DNA of 64,000 nt from Variovorax paradoxus. Its GTDB lineage: Bacteria; Pseudomonadota; Gammaproteobacteria; Burkholderiales; Burkholderiaceae_C. Position numbers and translations under genes: made by a program. Position 1 is the first letter of the stretch, and each line of letters starts with the position of its first letter. A model generated the notes under the pieces. That model saw only the letters and a program-made list of their open reading frames with translations, did not search any database and was not told the DNA's origin. Positions 7,248-13,166 of this stretch are shown in pieces. The stretch spans positions 3,534,001 through 3,598,000 of the forward strand of contig NZ_JAUSXG010000001.1 of assembly GCF_030815855.1 (NCBI RefSeq). Reading direction: 5' to 3'.

Positions 7248-7609
7248 GCCAGTCCCGCCTTCTTCATGAGCGCCTGGAGTGCCGCCATTGCTTCGGGCAG
7301 CGCCTGCAATGCAGCCGAGTTCTCGACTTCGGGCTTGTGCAGGAACTTCGCCATCAGGTAGTAGATGGGCGTGTAGTCCTGCGTCTTTTCGAGGTAGAGC
7401 TCGAATTCATCGACGCCGAACTTGCGCTGCGATTCGTCGCTGAGTTGGTTGCTCAGGTTGCCGGGCGACTCGTTGAGGTCGATGGCACAGGTGGAAAGGC
7501 CGCGGCGATAGATGCCAGCGCCGATGCAGTCACGAAGGTTGCGATGCCGCTCGATGAGGCCCGGCTCGAAGTCAATCGTGAGCTGCTTTTTCTCTGGTGT
7601 GAAATTCAC
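7244..7609 (-). CDS. CII-like phage regulatory protein
   Basis: The protein sits in the cII position, after a terminator that follows cro. The sequence (HRNLRDCIGAGIYRRGLSTC, then LNESPGNLSNQLSDE, then FELYLEKTQDYTPIYYLMAK) resembles the CII/CP76-type regulator family with a helix-turn-helix around residues 20-55; I am moderately sure of this family. GTG at 7609 is chosen because AAGAGG lies eight bases upstream; GTG at 7618 would leave no spacer. Confidence 0.55.
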   Translation of the reverse strand: MNFTPEKKQLTIDFEPGLIERHRNLRDCIGAGIYRRGLSTCAIDLNESPGNLSNQLSDESQRKFGVDEFELYLEKTQDYTPIYYLMAKFLHKPEVENSAALQALPEAMAALQALMKKAGLA

Positions 7610-7645
7610 TGAAAACACCTCTTGTCAGTCGTTGTCACTGGCGGG

Positions 7646-7688
7646 GAAAAAAATAGGCGGCATATGCAACACGTACACACCGCCGCCT
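7646..7688 (-). terminator. tR1-like terminator between cro and the CII-like gene
   Basis: Reading leftwards, AGGCGG and CCGCCT arms (7683-7688 and 7655-7660) with a long internal loop are followed by TATTTTTTTCC. It would stop most transcripts from the cro promoter before the CII-like and replication genes, as tR1 does in lambda. It begins at the stop codon of the small ORF at 7688-7804. Confidence 0.65.
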
Positions 7689-7804
7689 TACTCGGGCTCG
7701 CCGATCTGCTCGTTAGCGCGAGCAATCCAAGTGCCGCCCGCCATCCAGCAAGGCATGACGATGAAGACAAGCCAGATGCCGAGGAAGATCAGGAAGGCGT
7801 CCAT
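7688..7804 (-). CDS. Candidate 38-aa single-span membrane protein
   Basis: A short ORF starting MDAFLIFLGIWLVFIVMPCW forms one clear membrane segment, followed by a polar tail ending EQIGEPE. Its stop codon abuts the terminator stem at 7655-7688, so it would be the last gene of the short transcript made when that terminator works. The Shine-Dalgarno sequence is weak (GAGAG). No family is recognised; phage small membrane proteins in this region can act in exclusion or early host takeover, but this is inference. Confidence 0.45.
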   Translation of the reverse strand: MDAFLIFLGIWLVFIVMPCWMAGGTWIARANEQIGEPE

Positions 7805-7889
7805 GGCGGCTCTCTAAAGGGGTGCCCGCCCTCTTTCAAGGAACAATGCGAGTTCCACAACACGCATGCTCTTGAAAGGGGCCGACAAA

Positions 7890-8165
7890 ATGGACGAGGA
7901 AGAAATCACAAAGCGCCTCCTTCGGTTGGAAGCGGAGATCCAACTGCAATCAGATGTCTCAGCGACGTATCGCTCAGTGCTCTTCGGGCTGCTTCATGTG
8001 CTTCATTTGCACGGCATACCGCTTCGAGATGTGATTGCGAAGATCGAATCGACTGCAGCTTTTGGGCAGGCAGCATTTCAAGCAGCTCAGCCGAAGATGC
8101 TGGAAGCCTTCCTGGATTCGCTTCGGCAAATAGACGCTGCGCTTCAATCAAAGCAGTCTGGATAG
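7890..8165 (+). CDS. Hypothetical phage protein on the strand opposite to cro, 91 aa
   Basis: The protein starts MDEEEITKRLLRLEAEIQLQ, is amphipathic and helical throughout, and includes SVLFGLLHVLHLHGIPLRDV. AAAGGGG lies ten bases before the ATG. It is the only plus-strand gene inside the leftward early region. A minus-strand reading frame (7906-8211) covers the same DNA and would be coupled to cro; the plus-strand protein has the more natural composition. Only one of the two is likely real. Confidence 0.5.
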   Translation: MDEEEITKRLLRLEAEIQLQSDVSATYRSVLFGLLHVLHLHGIPLRDVIAKIESTAAFGQAAFQAAQPKMLEAFLDSLRQIDAALQSKQSG

Positions 8166-8212
8166 CGGTCTCAACCACCAGTTGCGCGGCGAAGATTTCG
8201 AACTGGCCCATC

Positions 8213-8443
8213 TCAGGCCTCGGCTTTCTGCTTGGTGCGCTTGCGAGTGCCCCACGGGAAAACAGGGCAAGCCTGTTCGCGTGCGATGCCGGTGAACTCT
8301 TCGAACTTCGCCGCGTGTCGCGGGGCTACGAAGCCCTGCCGGCGCCAGTCGTTCACCGTTTGTTTGGAGACATCCAATGCGACCGCAACGGCGATCTGTG
8401 AGCCGCGGCGCTCGAATAGGGACTCAAGAACTGGATTACGCAT
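8213..8443 (-). CDS. Cro-like repressor (YdaS-type HTH)
   Basis: The 76-residue protein starts MRNPVLESLFERRGSQIAVA and has a helix-turn-helix (QIAVAVALDVSKQTVNDWRR) then GFVAPRHAAKFEEFTGI, typical of the Cro/YdaS family that represses lysogeny genes. It diverges from the repressor gene across an 89-bp operator region. ATG at 8443 is preferred; the predicted -10 box ends seven bases upstream, so the mRNA would begin at or next to the start codon. A GTG at 8461 is in frame but overlaps the promoter. Confidence 0.75.
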   Translation of the reverse strand: MRNPVLESLFERRGSQIAVAVALDVSKQTVNDWRRQGFVAPRHAAKFEEFTGIAREQACPVFPWGTRKRTKQKAEA

Positions 8444-8449
8444 GTCCTG

Positions 8450-8479
8450 AGTATGGCTCACCCCAACTCTTTAGGTCAA
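8450..8479 (-). promoter_or_regulatory. Leftward early promoter (PR-like) with operator O1
   Basis: Read leftwards: -35 TTGACC (8474-8479), an 18-bp spacer, -10 CATACT (8450-8455). The 19-bp dyad at 8450-8468 fits AGTNNGGNTNANCCNNACT at all 12 symmetric positions and overlaps the -10 box. The same dyad occurs in the rightward promoter at 10159-10177. A repressor bound here would block cro. Confidence 0.72.
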
Positions 8480-8497
8480 GTTCAACCGTACCAATAT
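8474..8497 (+). promoter_or_regulatory. Second operator copy and candidate repressor (PRM-like) promoter
   Basis: The segment 8474-8492 matches the operator consensus at 9 of 12 symmetric positions, centred 24 bp from O1. Just beyond it a weak -10, CAATAT (8492-8497), could start rightward transcription toward the repressor ATG at 8533, with a poor -35 (CTTTAG, 17 bp away). A weak promoter beside a second operator resembles lambda PRM. Confidence 0.42.
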
Positions 8498-8532
8498 TTC
8501 GGCATGAAGAAGCCTGTCCTTATGCTCCGGGC

Positions 8533-9111
8533 ATGGTAAGTAATCACAACTTCGGGTTTGGCGCACGCCTTAAAGAGGCGCGACAGAAGGCAGGGCTCAG
8601 CGGCACTGAACTGGGCAAGGGCGCGGGCGAGAACGGCAAGGACGCGTCAAAGGCATCCGTGTCCGATTGGGAAAATGACCGCCATTACCCCAAGGCGGAC
8701 CAGCTCCGTGTCATATGCTTAAAACTGAATATAAGCTCTGATTATTTGGTCTTCGGGGATATAAAGGCAGACTTGAACCTGATTCAGGCCGAAACCACTA
8801 TCCAAATGCTCACTCCCGACCAGCGTCGGGCCTTACTTGCCAAGATGATGGGCGAAGCTGCGCCGGACTCAGCAGTAGAAGCAAAGATGCCAATCACCCG
8901 AACGCCTCCGATGCCATCCCCCATCCATGCGAGTAGTAAAAAGCCTGACAGGGAAAGCACCAAAACTGTGAACGATTCACATACTGATACTAATGAAAAA
9001 GAATCCAACAGTTTCAGAGAGTGGGTGACCAAGGAAAAGGATGTGGCCAGTGGGCATAGTGATTCCGTTGAAGGCGCCAAACCACGGCGCCAGCGTGCAA
9101 AAGGCCGTTGA
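8533..9111 (+). CDS. Phage repressor (CI-like), XRE-type HTH without peptidase domain
   Basis: This protein should hold the prophage silent by binding the operators at 8450-8492 and 10136-10177. Residues 8-70 form an XRE helix-turn-helix domain (GARLKEARQKAGLSGTELGK, SKASVSDWENDRHYPKADQL, SDYLVFG). The rest, to residue 192, is polar and low in complexity with no S24/LexA-like Ser-Lys catalytic residues or Ala-Gly cleavage site. Release from lysogeny would therefore need something other than RecA-stimulated self-cleavage. ATG at 8533 fits the domain start; upstream in-frame codons run into the operator. Confidence 0.82.
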   Translation: MVSNHNFGFGARLKEARQKAGLSGTELGKGAGENGKDASKASVSDWENDRHYPKADQLRVICLKLNISSDYLVFGDIKADLNLIQAETTIQMLTPDQRRALLAKMMGEAAPDSAVEAKMPITRTPPMPSPIHASSKKPDRESTKTVNDSHTDTNEKESNSFREWVTKEKDVASGHSDSVEGAKPRRQRAKGR

Positions 9112-9382
9112 CGAGATCGGGCAGAGAGCCCGGTACTCCGGCACACGCGGACTAATTTGGATCATGGAGCACGAGGACGGCACACAGACGACTGGTGTGT
9201 GCGGCTCCTTCGACTCAGATCTGGACAAAGCGGCTGACGCTATAAAGGCAGGCTTCTCCTGCCTTCTGGGCCACTCGGCCTGCACAGACACCGATTCAAA
9301 ACTGCCGCGCAGGCTGCGCAAGGAGTACAAGGATGAGGAAGAGCACCATTGCGGCGCTGTCGCTTGCAATATGCGCCGGTAG
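9041..9382 (+). CDS. Unknown protein in the lysogeny operon, up to 113 aa
   Basis: AAGGA lies five bases before ATG at 9041, inside the 3' end of the repressor gene; the reading frame then runs on into the lipoprotein gene. The core reads IGQRARYSGTRGLIWIMEHE, DGTQTTGVCGSFDSDLDKAA and AIKAGFSCLLGH. A shorter form starting at a later codon is possible. I do not recognise it. Overlap on both sides indicates co-expression with the repressor in the lysogen. Confidence 0.5.
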   Translation: MWPVGIVIPLKAPNHGASVQKAVDEIGQRARYSGTRGLIWIMEHEDGTQTTGVCGSFDSDLDKAADAIKAGFSCLLGHSACTDTDSKLPRRLRKEYKDEEEHHCGAVACNMRR

Positions 9383-10022
9383 CCTGGTTGGCTGCGTCAC
9401 TCCAGGTAGCCAAGTGCGGCGCACCCCATCTCCTGGGGAAATCCTGGCGAACGACCCAACCACTGGGTGCATGAAGCGCTTGTCGGAGGACCCTTACATC
9501 ATCACCCACTTGGCCGACAAAACCGGCATCGGGAAGTCGGGACAGCCAACTCTGCAGATGCTCACGGACAAGTCGAGGGCAACAGGCGAAGAAAAAGAAG
9601 CTCTGAGCGCATACAGCGCCGCCAGAGATCAATGCCTATCACTAGGGGCGAACTATCGCCGGGCAAACATGCCAGGCAATATCGTGTTTGATTTGGAGAG
9701 CAGCGGCCAGCGCACCACCCTGCTCCTGGCCAAACTCTACGCTGGAGAATTGACCTATGGCGAGTACAACAGCGCCAGGCTCGAAAACATGCAGAAGCTG
9801 AGAGGCAACTTAACTGCAAGCGACCAACAGAATGCTCAGGCACGGGCCGCGGACGAAGATCGCCGCAGGGCAGATGCTGGCATCGCACTCCAGAACATGC
9901 AGAACCAGCAGATGCTGCTCCAACAACAGCAGCAACAGCAGCAATTGATGCTCCAGCAGAACCGCCCAAGGACGACTAACTGCAACAGGCTGGGGAACCA
10001 GATGAACTGCACGACTTACTAG
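9333..10022 (+). CDS. Glutamine-rich lipoprotein expressed from the lysogeny operon
   Basis: The N-terminus MRKSTIAALSLAICAGSLVG followed by C is a lipoprotein signal with lipobox LVGC at residues 18-21, so the mature 209-residue protein is lipid-anchored in the envelope. Four more cysteines may form disulphides. The C-terminal third is a Gln-rich helix (residues about 165-210), with a run of eight Gln. A strong terminator follows at 10046. Expression with the repressor suggests a lysogenic conversion gene, for instance for superinfection exclusion; that role is inferred from position only. Confidence 0.75.
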   Translation: MRKSTIAALSLAICAGSLVGCVTPGSQVRRTPSPGEILANDPTTGCMKRLSEDPYIITHLADKTGIGKSGQPTLQMLTDKSRATGEEKEALSAYSAARDQCLSLGANYRRANMPGNIVFDLESSGQRTTLLLAKLYAGELTYGEYNSARLENMQKLRGNLTASDQQNAQARAADEDRRRADAGIALQNMQNQQMLLQQQQQQQQLMLQQNRPRTTNCNRLGNQMNCTTY

Positions 10023-10045
10023 CAAGTACGTCTTTTCACATTGAC

Positions 10046-10070
10046 AGCCGCCCTTTGAGGCGGCTTTTTC
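10046..10070 (+). terminator. Intrinsic terminator of the lysogeny operon
   Basis: A perfect 7-bp stem AGCCGCC / GGCGGCT with loop CTTTGA is followed by TTTTTC. It lies 24 bp after the lipoprotein stop and before the rightward early promoter, insulating the two transcripts. Confidence 0.85.
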
Positions 10071-10135
10071 ATGGGCGCTTATGCCGTCTCGTCGGGTTAA
10101 ACCGAACCCTTAATGACTTCATATTCTGACGTGTA

Positions 10136-10177
10136 AGTCTGGTCCAGCTTGACCAGGTAGTTGGGTTGAGCCATACT
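10136..10177 (+). promoter_or_regulatory. Rightward early promoter (PL-like) with two operators
   Basis: -35 TTGACC (10149-10154), a 17-bp spacer and -10 CATACT (10172-10177). The dyad at 10159-10177 differs from the one at the cro promoter by one base and fits AGTNNGGNTNANCCNNACT fully. A weaker copy at 10136-10154 matches 9 of 12 symmetric positions and is centred 23 bp upstream. This promoter should drive the whole accessory, Bet, excisionase and integrase operon. Confidence 0.72.
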
Positions 10178-10205
10178 TCATTCACTCGCCAACCAACCTG
10201 GAGCA

Positions 10206-10406
10206 GTGAAGAAGATGACCACCAAGCCCAAGACCCGCAAGCCGACGCAAGCCGAGAAGGCGACTGCCGAGCAGCTTCTGTTCCGCATCGTCGAGCAGCA
10301 CTCCGACGCGATCCTGAACGCCCGAGACGGCGAGGTGAATCGCAAGCTGGTGAAGGAGACGTTCGACATCTCCACAGCCTTCCATGCGCACGAGGTGACC
10401 GCATGA
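10206..10406 (+). CDS. First gene of the rightward operon, small basic protein, 63-66 aa
   Basis: The protein reads MTTKPKTRKPTQAEKATAEQ then LLFRIVEQHSDAILNARDGE, with a basic N-terminus and a helical remainder. GTG at 10206 or ATG at 10215 could start it; GGAG lies just upstream. Its stop overlaps the next ATG. Being first after the PL-like promoter it occupies the place of lambda N, and its short basic N-terminus is reminiscent of an RNA-binding antiterminator, but no sequence match to N is seen. Confidence 0.6.
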   Translation: MKKMTTKPKTRKPTQAEKATAEQLLFRIVEQHSDAILNARDGEVNRKLVKETFDISTAFHAHEVTA

Positions 10407-11149
10407 GCGCCGCGAAGATCAAGATCGTGTCGCGCTGGAACGCCGCCGCCGTTCTCTTCGAGTGCGATGCGCCCGAGGGCATGGAATCGGGCCTCTACAT
10501 GCGCCATGCGCTGGAGAAGGCGACGCAAGCTCGTGCCTACCTGAGCGATGCCGACCTGCGCGGTGCCGACCTGCGCGGTGCCGACCTGCGCGATGCCTAC
10601 CTGAGCGGTGCCGACCTGAGCGGTGCCGACCTGCGCGGTGCCTACCTGAGCGGTGCCGACCTGCGCGGTGCCTACCTGAGCGGTGCCGACCTGCGCGGTG
10701 CCTACCTGAGCGGTGCCGACCTGCGCGGTGCCTACCTGAGCGATGCCGATGGCAAGCCTCTCCCGCGGGCCACGCCAGAGCAGGCAATCGAAAGCCTGGA
10801 CAAGGTGCGCGCAATCGTGCTCGACGACGAAGCGCGCCTGAACATGGGCCACTGGCACGGCACTGATGAATGGAGGGGCCGCACTTGCGCCGAAGAAGCG
10901 GTTTGCGGGACCACTCATTGCCTGGCCGGCTGGCTTCAAGTCTGCACCACGGAGCCCGCGCTCAAGACCCTCGAGCCGCAACTGGCTGGCATCCTTGCGG
11001 CACCTATCGCATCCAAGATGTTCTTTCGCGGCGATTCGGAGGCGCTGGAGTGGCTTCGTGATCGCAAGTACGTCGCTGAAACCGCCGAGGCCGAAGTGCG
11101 TGCAAAGGCGCGAGCGGCACGCAAGGCGGCAGAAGGCGGTGCCGCATGA
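10403..11149 (+). CDS. Pentapeptide-repeat protein with C-terminal phage domain
   Basis: Residues 45-114 are fourteen A(D/Y)L(R/S)(G/D) pentapeptides, which would fold as a right-handed quadrilateral beta-helix. The N-terminal 44 residues (SRWNAAAVLFECDAPEGMES) are a separate cap. The C-terminal domain (CGTTHCLAGWLQVC, then IASKMFFRGDSEALEWL) recurs in phage proteins of this kind. Some pentapeptide proteins mimic DNA and bind gyrase or other DNA enzymes; here that is only a possibility. ATG at 10403 overlaps the previous stop by 4 nt. Confidence 0.8.
   Translation: MSAAKIKIVSRWNAAAVLFECDAPEGMESGLYMRHALEKATQARAYLSDADLRGADLRGADLRDAYLSGADLSGADLRGAYLSGADLRGAYLSGADLRGAYLSGADLRGAYLSDADGKPLPRATPEQAIESLDKVRAIVLDDEARLNMGHWHGTDEWRGRTCAEEAVCGTTHCLAGWLQVCTTEPALKTLEPQLAGILAAPIASKMFFRGDSEALEWLRDRKYVAETAEAEVRAKARAARKAAEGGAA
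10535..10744 (+). repeat. In-frame tandem repeat, 15-bp units in 30-bp pairs
   Basis: Fourteen 15-bp units lie head to tail in one frame. The last eight form four nearly identical 30-bp pairs alternating GACCTGCGCGGTGCC and TACCTGAGCGGTGCC. Near-identity at third positions indicates recent expansion by slippage or unequal recombination. Confidence 0.9.
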
Positions 11150-11283
11150 ACTACCTCTTCAACATCGAAACGGCGCTGTTCCTTGATTCGGTCACTGTCG
11201 TTATCTCTGACGGTGAAGAAGCGCAGATGGTCTGGGCTGAGTTTCTTGCTGGCAACGAGCTGGCTCTTGAGGTGGCGAAATGA
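11146..11283 (+). CDS. Small hypothetical phage protein, 45 aa
   Basis: A 45-codon gene starting MNYLFNIETALFLDSVTVVI, predicted beta strands then a helix (AQMVWAEFLAGNELALEVAK). It fits exactly between its neighbours with ATGA overlaps at both ends, the main support for its reality. Function unknown. Confidence 0.6.
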   Translation: MNYLFNIETALFLDSVTVVISDGEEAQMVWAEFLAGNELALEVAK

Positions 11284-11534
11284 GCGGCATTAGCACAAGC
11301 CATCCGGTCGCCATCTTGCGCACTCACCGCGGCCTCGATGTCGAAACCTACGCAAGTGAATTGGATTGCGTGCTGCAAATCATCAACAACGGCAGTCTTG
11401 GTCGCGCCATTGATCCTCGTATGCACGGCTGGGCCAGTGAGCCGCACCGGGAAGCGGTGAAGCGCGTCATTGCTCACGCGCAAGAAGTCCTTGTCGCCAT
11501 CGACGAGCAGATCGTGAAGGACAACGCATCGTGA
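11280..11534 (+). CDS. Small hypothetical phage protein, 84 aa
   Basis: The protein starts MSGISTSHPVAILRTHRGLD and contains ELDCVLQIINNGSLGRAI and a C-terminal helix VKRVIAHAQEVLVAIDEQIV. ATGA overlap upstream and GTGA overlap downstream. I do not recognise the family. Confidence 0.6.
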   Translation: MSGISTSHPVAILRTHRGLDVETYASELDCVLQIINNGSLGRAIDPRMHGWASEPHREAVKRVIAHAQEVLVAIDEQIVKDNAS

Positions 11535-11809
11535 ACGCCTACCCCCACATCGAGCGCCGCGATTCTGGCCCTGCCTATCTCGACCGCACGTTTGACGCAG
11601 CGGACGAACAGCGCCTGTACGACTACGACGCTGCCCTTACCCGCCACCGCCGCGAGTTCAACGCGATGGAACTGGGCGATCTTTGCTGCGATGACGCGCT
11701 GCTGTCTGCGGTGAGGTCTGGTGATCCTTCCATTGTCGGGCATGTGCTGCTTGGCATGTATGAAGCGAGGCTGCGCGCGCTGGCGGCTTGGGCTGCGGAG
11801 GTTGCATGA
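11531..11809 (+). CDS. Small hypothetical phage protein, 92 aa
   Basis: GTG start overlapping the previous stop. The acidic and aromatic N-terminal half (HIERRDSGPAYLDRTFDAAD) and helical C-terminal half (VRSGDPSIVGHVLLGMYEAR) show no known motif. It overlaps the next gene by 4 nt. Confidence 0.55.
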   Translation: MNAYPHIERRDSGPAYLDRTFDAADEQRLYDYDAALTRHRREFNAMELGDLCCDDALLSAVRSGDPSIVGHVLLGMYEARLRALAAWAAEVA

Positions 11810-12174
11810 AAGACAACCGCATCATGGAAACGCACGAGGTTGCCTTCCCGTTCGTGCGTGACAAGTATGACGGCCCATTCGACGGCGAGTTTGCTGCCGA
11901 TGTGGACACATGGCGCCCAGGAACTCGATGCGAGTCCGACGAATACGACGAGGAATGGCAAGCCGACGCCATGGGAAAGATGGTTCTGCATGTCGTCGGA
12001 CGGTTCAAGCCGGGCAAGTACCCCGAGCGCACCTTCTACCTGCGTAGCTTCGTCGATCCGGCTGGCCGCACGTTCGGCAAGGACAACTTGCGCGTGATTG
12101 CTTCGGCAGCGTTCAAGCGGATGCTGAAAGGCTACCGACACGAGTTCACTCTGCCAGAGCCGGAGATTGCATGA
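11806..12174 (+). CDS. Hypothetical phage protein, 122 aa
   Basis: The protein starts MKDNRIMETHEVAFPFVRDK and looks beta-rich (GKMVLHVVGRFKPGKYPERT, FYLRSFVDPAGRTFGKDNLR) with a basic helical end. The in-frame start at 11788 is less likely than ATG at 11806, which forms an ATGA overlap. Unknown family. Confidence 0.6.
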   Translation: MKDNRIMETHEVAFPFVRDKYDGPFDGEFAADVDTWRPGTRCESDEYDEEWQADAMGKMVLHVVGRFKPGKYPERTFYLRSFVDPAGRTFGKDNLRVIASAAFKRMLKGYRHEFTLPEPEIA

Positions 12175-12380
12175 CCGCCATCCTCCGCACCATCTCCGAC
12201 TGCGCCTACGGCATTGCAGGAGTGCTGTTCGTGCTGTCGGCGTACATCGCTGCCGCAAGGCTCGACATGCCGAACGAAACCGATGCGCTCGCGCTGACTG
12301 CCGAGGTATCGAACGACCGCGCCGCTGAGTTTGCGGCATTCAACAACCAAGAAGCGGCGGCTGTCGCGAGTAAGGAGTGA
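12171..12380 (+). CDS. Small membrane protein, 69 aa
   Basis: One hydrophobic segment (residues 11-30: AYGIAGVLFVLSAYIAAARL) is followed by an acidic tail (DMPNETDALALTAEVSNDRA), so it is likely inserted once in the inner membrane with the tail on one side. It is coupled by ATGA overlap. Function unknown. Confidence 0.6.
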   Translation: MTAILRTISDCAYGIAGVLFVLSAYIAAARLDMPNETDALALTAEVSNDRAAEFAAFNNQEAAAVASKE

Positions 12381-12382
12381 GC

Positions 12383-12676
12383 ATGGCTAAGCAGATCGTC
12401 AAGGGCATCGTCCACTACTGCAAGGAAGTCTGGGACGACCACGCGACCTATGAGATTTTCCCGTTCGACATGTCGGAGCACGGTGGGCGGGTTGTCATTG
12501 GAGCGCGTGATTTTGAAATCGACGTTCCCGATGACTTCAATCCAGTGCCCCAGATGGTTGCCGCTCTTGAAGAGCAGAAGCGGCAAATCCGCTTGGAGAT
12601 GGGCGCCAAGCTGGCTCGCATCGACGAGAAGATCAGCAAGCTGACGTGCATCGAGCACACGGTGGAGGCAGTATGA
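12383..12676 (+). CDS. Hypothetical phage protein, 97 aa
   Basis: ATG at 12383 has AAGGAG five bases upstream, so it is preferred over GTG at 12377, which would overlap the previous stop. The N-terminal half (IVKGIVHYCKEVWDDHATYE, then HGGRVVIGARDFEIDVP) looks like a beta-sandwich or OB-like fold; the C-terminal half (MVAALEEQKRQIRLEMGAKL) is a coiled coil. Family not recognised. Confidence 0.6.
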   Translation: MAKQIVKGIVHYCKEVWDDHATYEIFPFDMSEHGGRVVIGARDFEIDVPDDFNPVPQMVAALEEQKRQIRLEMGAKLARIDEKISKLTCIEHTVEAV

Positions 12677-13011
12677 AAGCGCTAGGCATTAAGGAAAACT
12701 TCCGCGTAGTCGCGGAGCCTCGCGATCTGGGCGACTTCGGCTATGTGCGCGCAGGGCTCGGTCTGGTTTATGGACGCGGCCCTGAGGCTCAGAAGCAAAT
12801 CGAGCGTGACTGGCAAGACCGCTGCGATGAGATTGCCAAGGACATCAAGCGTCATGTGGATGCTGTGGCAAGCGTCGGCGTTGAGTTCGACCAGTTGCAC
12901 GTTTGCAGCCACTGCGGAGCATCGTGGACTGAGGTCAGCGCCGAATACAACGGCGGCTGCTGTGAGGCCGACGAGAACGCGCAACTTGAGCGCGAAAAGG
13001 TGGCCGCATGA
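12673..13011 (+). CDS. Zinc-finger phage protein, 112 aa
   Basis: The protein starts MKALGIKENFRVVAEPRDLG. A CSHC pair near residue 77 and a CC pair near residue 95 (HVCSHCGASWTEVS, GGCCEADENAQ) should bind zinc. ATGA overlaps join it to both neighbours. The central helix (QIERDWQDRCDEIAKDIKRH) is strongly charged. A nucleic-acid role is possible but not shown. Confidence 0.6.
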   Translation: MKALGIKENFRVVAEPRDLGDFGYVRAGLGLVYGRGPEAQKQIERDWQDRCDEIAKDIKRHVDAVASVGVEFDQLHVCSHCGASWTEVSAEYNGGCCEADENAQLEREKVAA

Positions 13012-13157
13012 ACCCCATCCACAACCCTGTCGGCGACAACCGAGACGCAGCAGACGAGATGCCATCGGCTTCGTTTGCAACCGTCCTGACCGCCTTCTTC
13101 GCAATCATCTTCGTGGTTACCGGGCTTGTTGCTGCGGTGATTCACGGGCTTCCCTGA
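13008..13157 (+). CDS. Small single-span membrane protein, 49 aa
   Basis: A 49-codon gene with a polar N-terminus (MNPIHNPVGDNRDAADEM) and a C-terminal membrane segment (FATVLTAFFAIIFVVTGLVA). It overlaps the previous stop by 4 nt and ends 9 bp before bet. Topology suggests the N-terminus in the cytoplasm. Function unknown. Confidence 0.55.
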   Translation: MNPIHNPVGDNRDAADEMPSASFATVLTAFFAIIFVVTGLVAAVIHGLP

Positions 13158-13166
13158 AAGACTGCT

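Noticed and set aside
10535..10744. Possible CRISPR array
   Set aside because: Units are 15 bp, in frame, without spacers and inside a clear coding sequence.
10178..10981. Long minus-strand and other-frame ORFs across the pentapeptide repeat (repeating VGTAQ or RHRSG units)
   Set aside because: They mirror the in-frame tandem repeat of the pentapeptide gene and have no ribosome site or domain.
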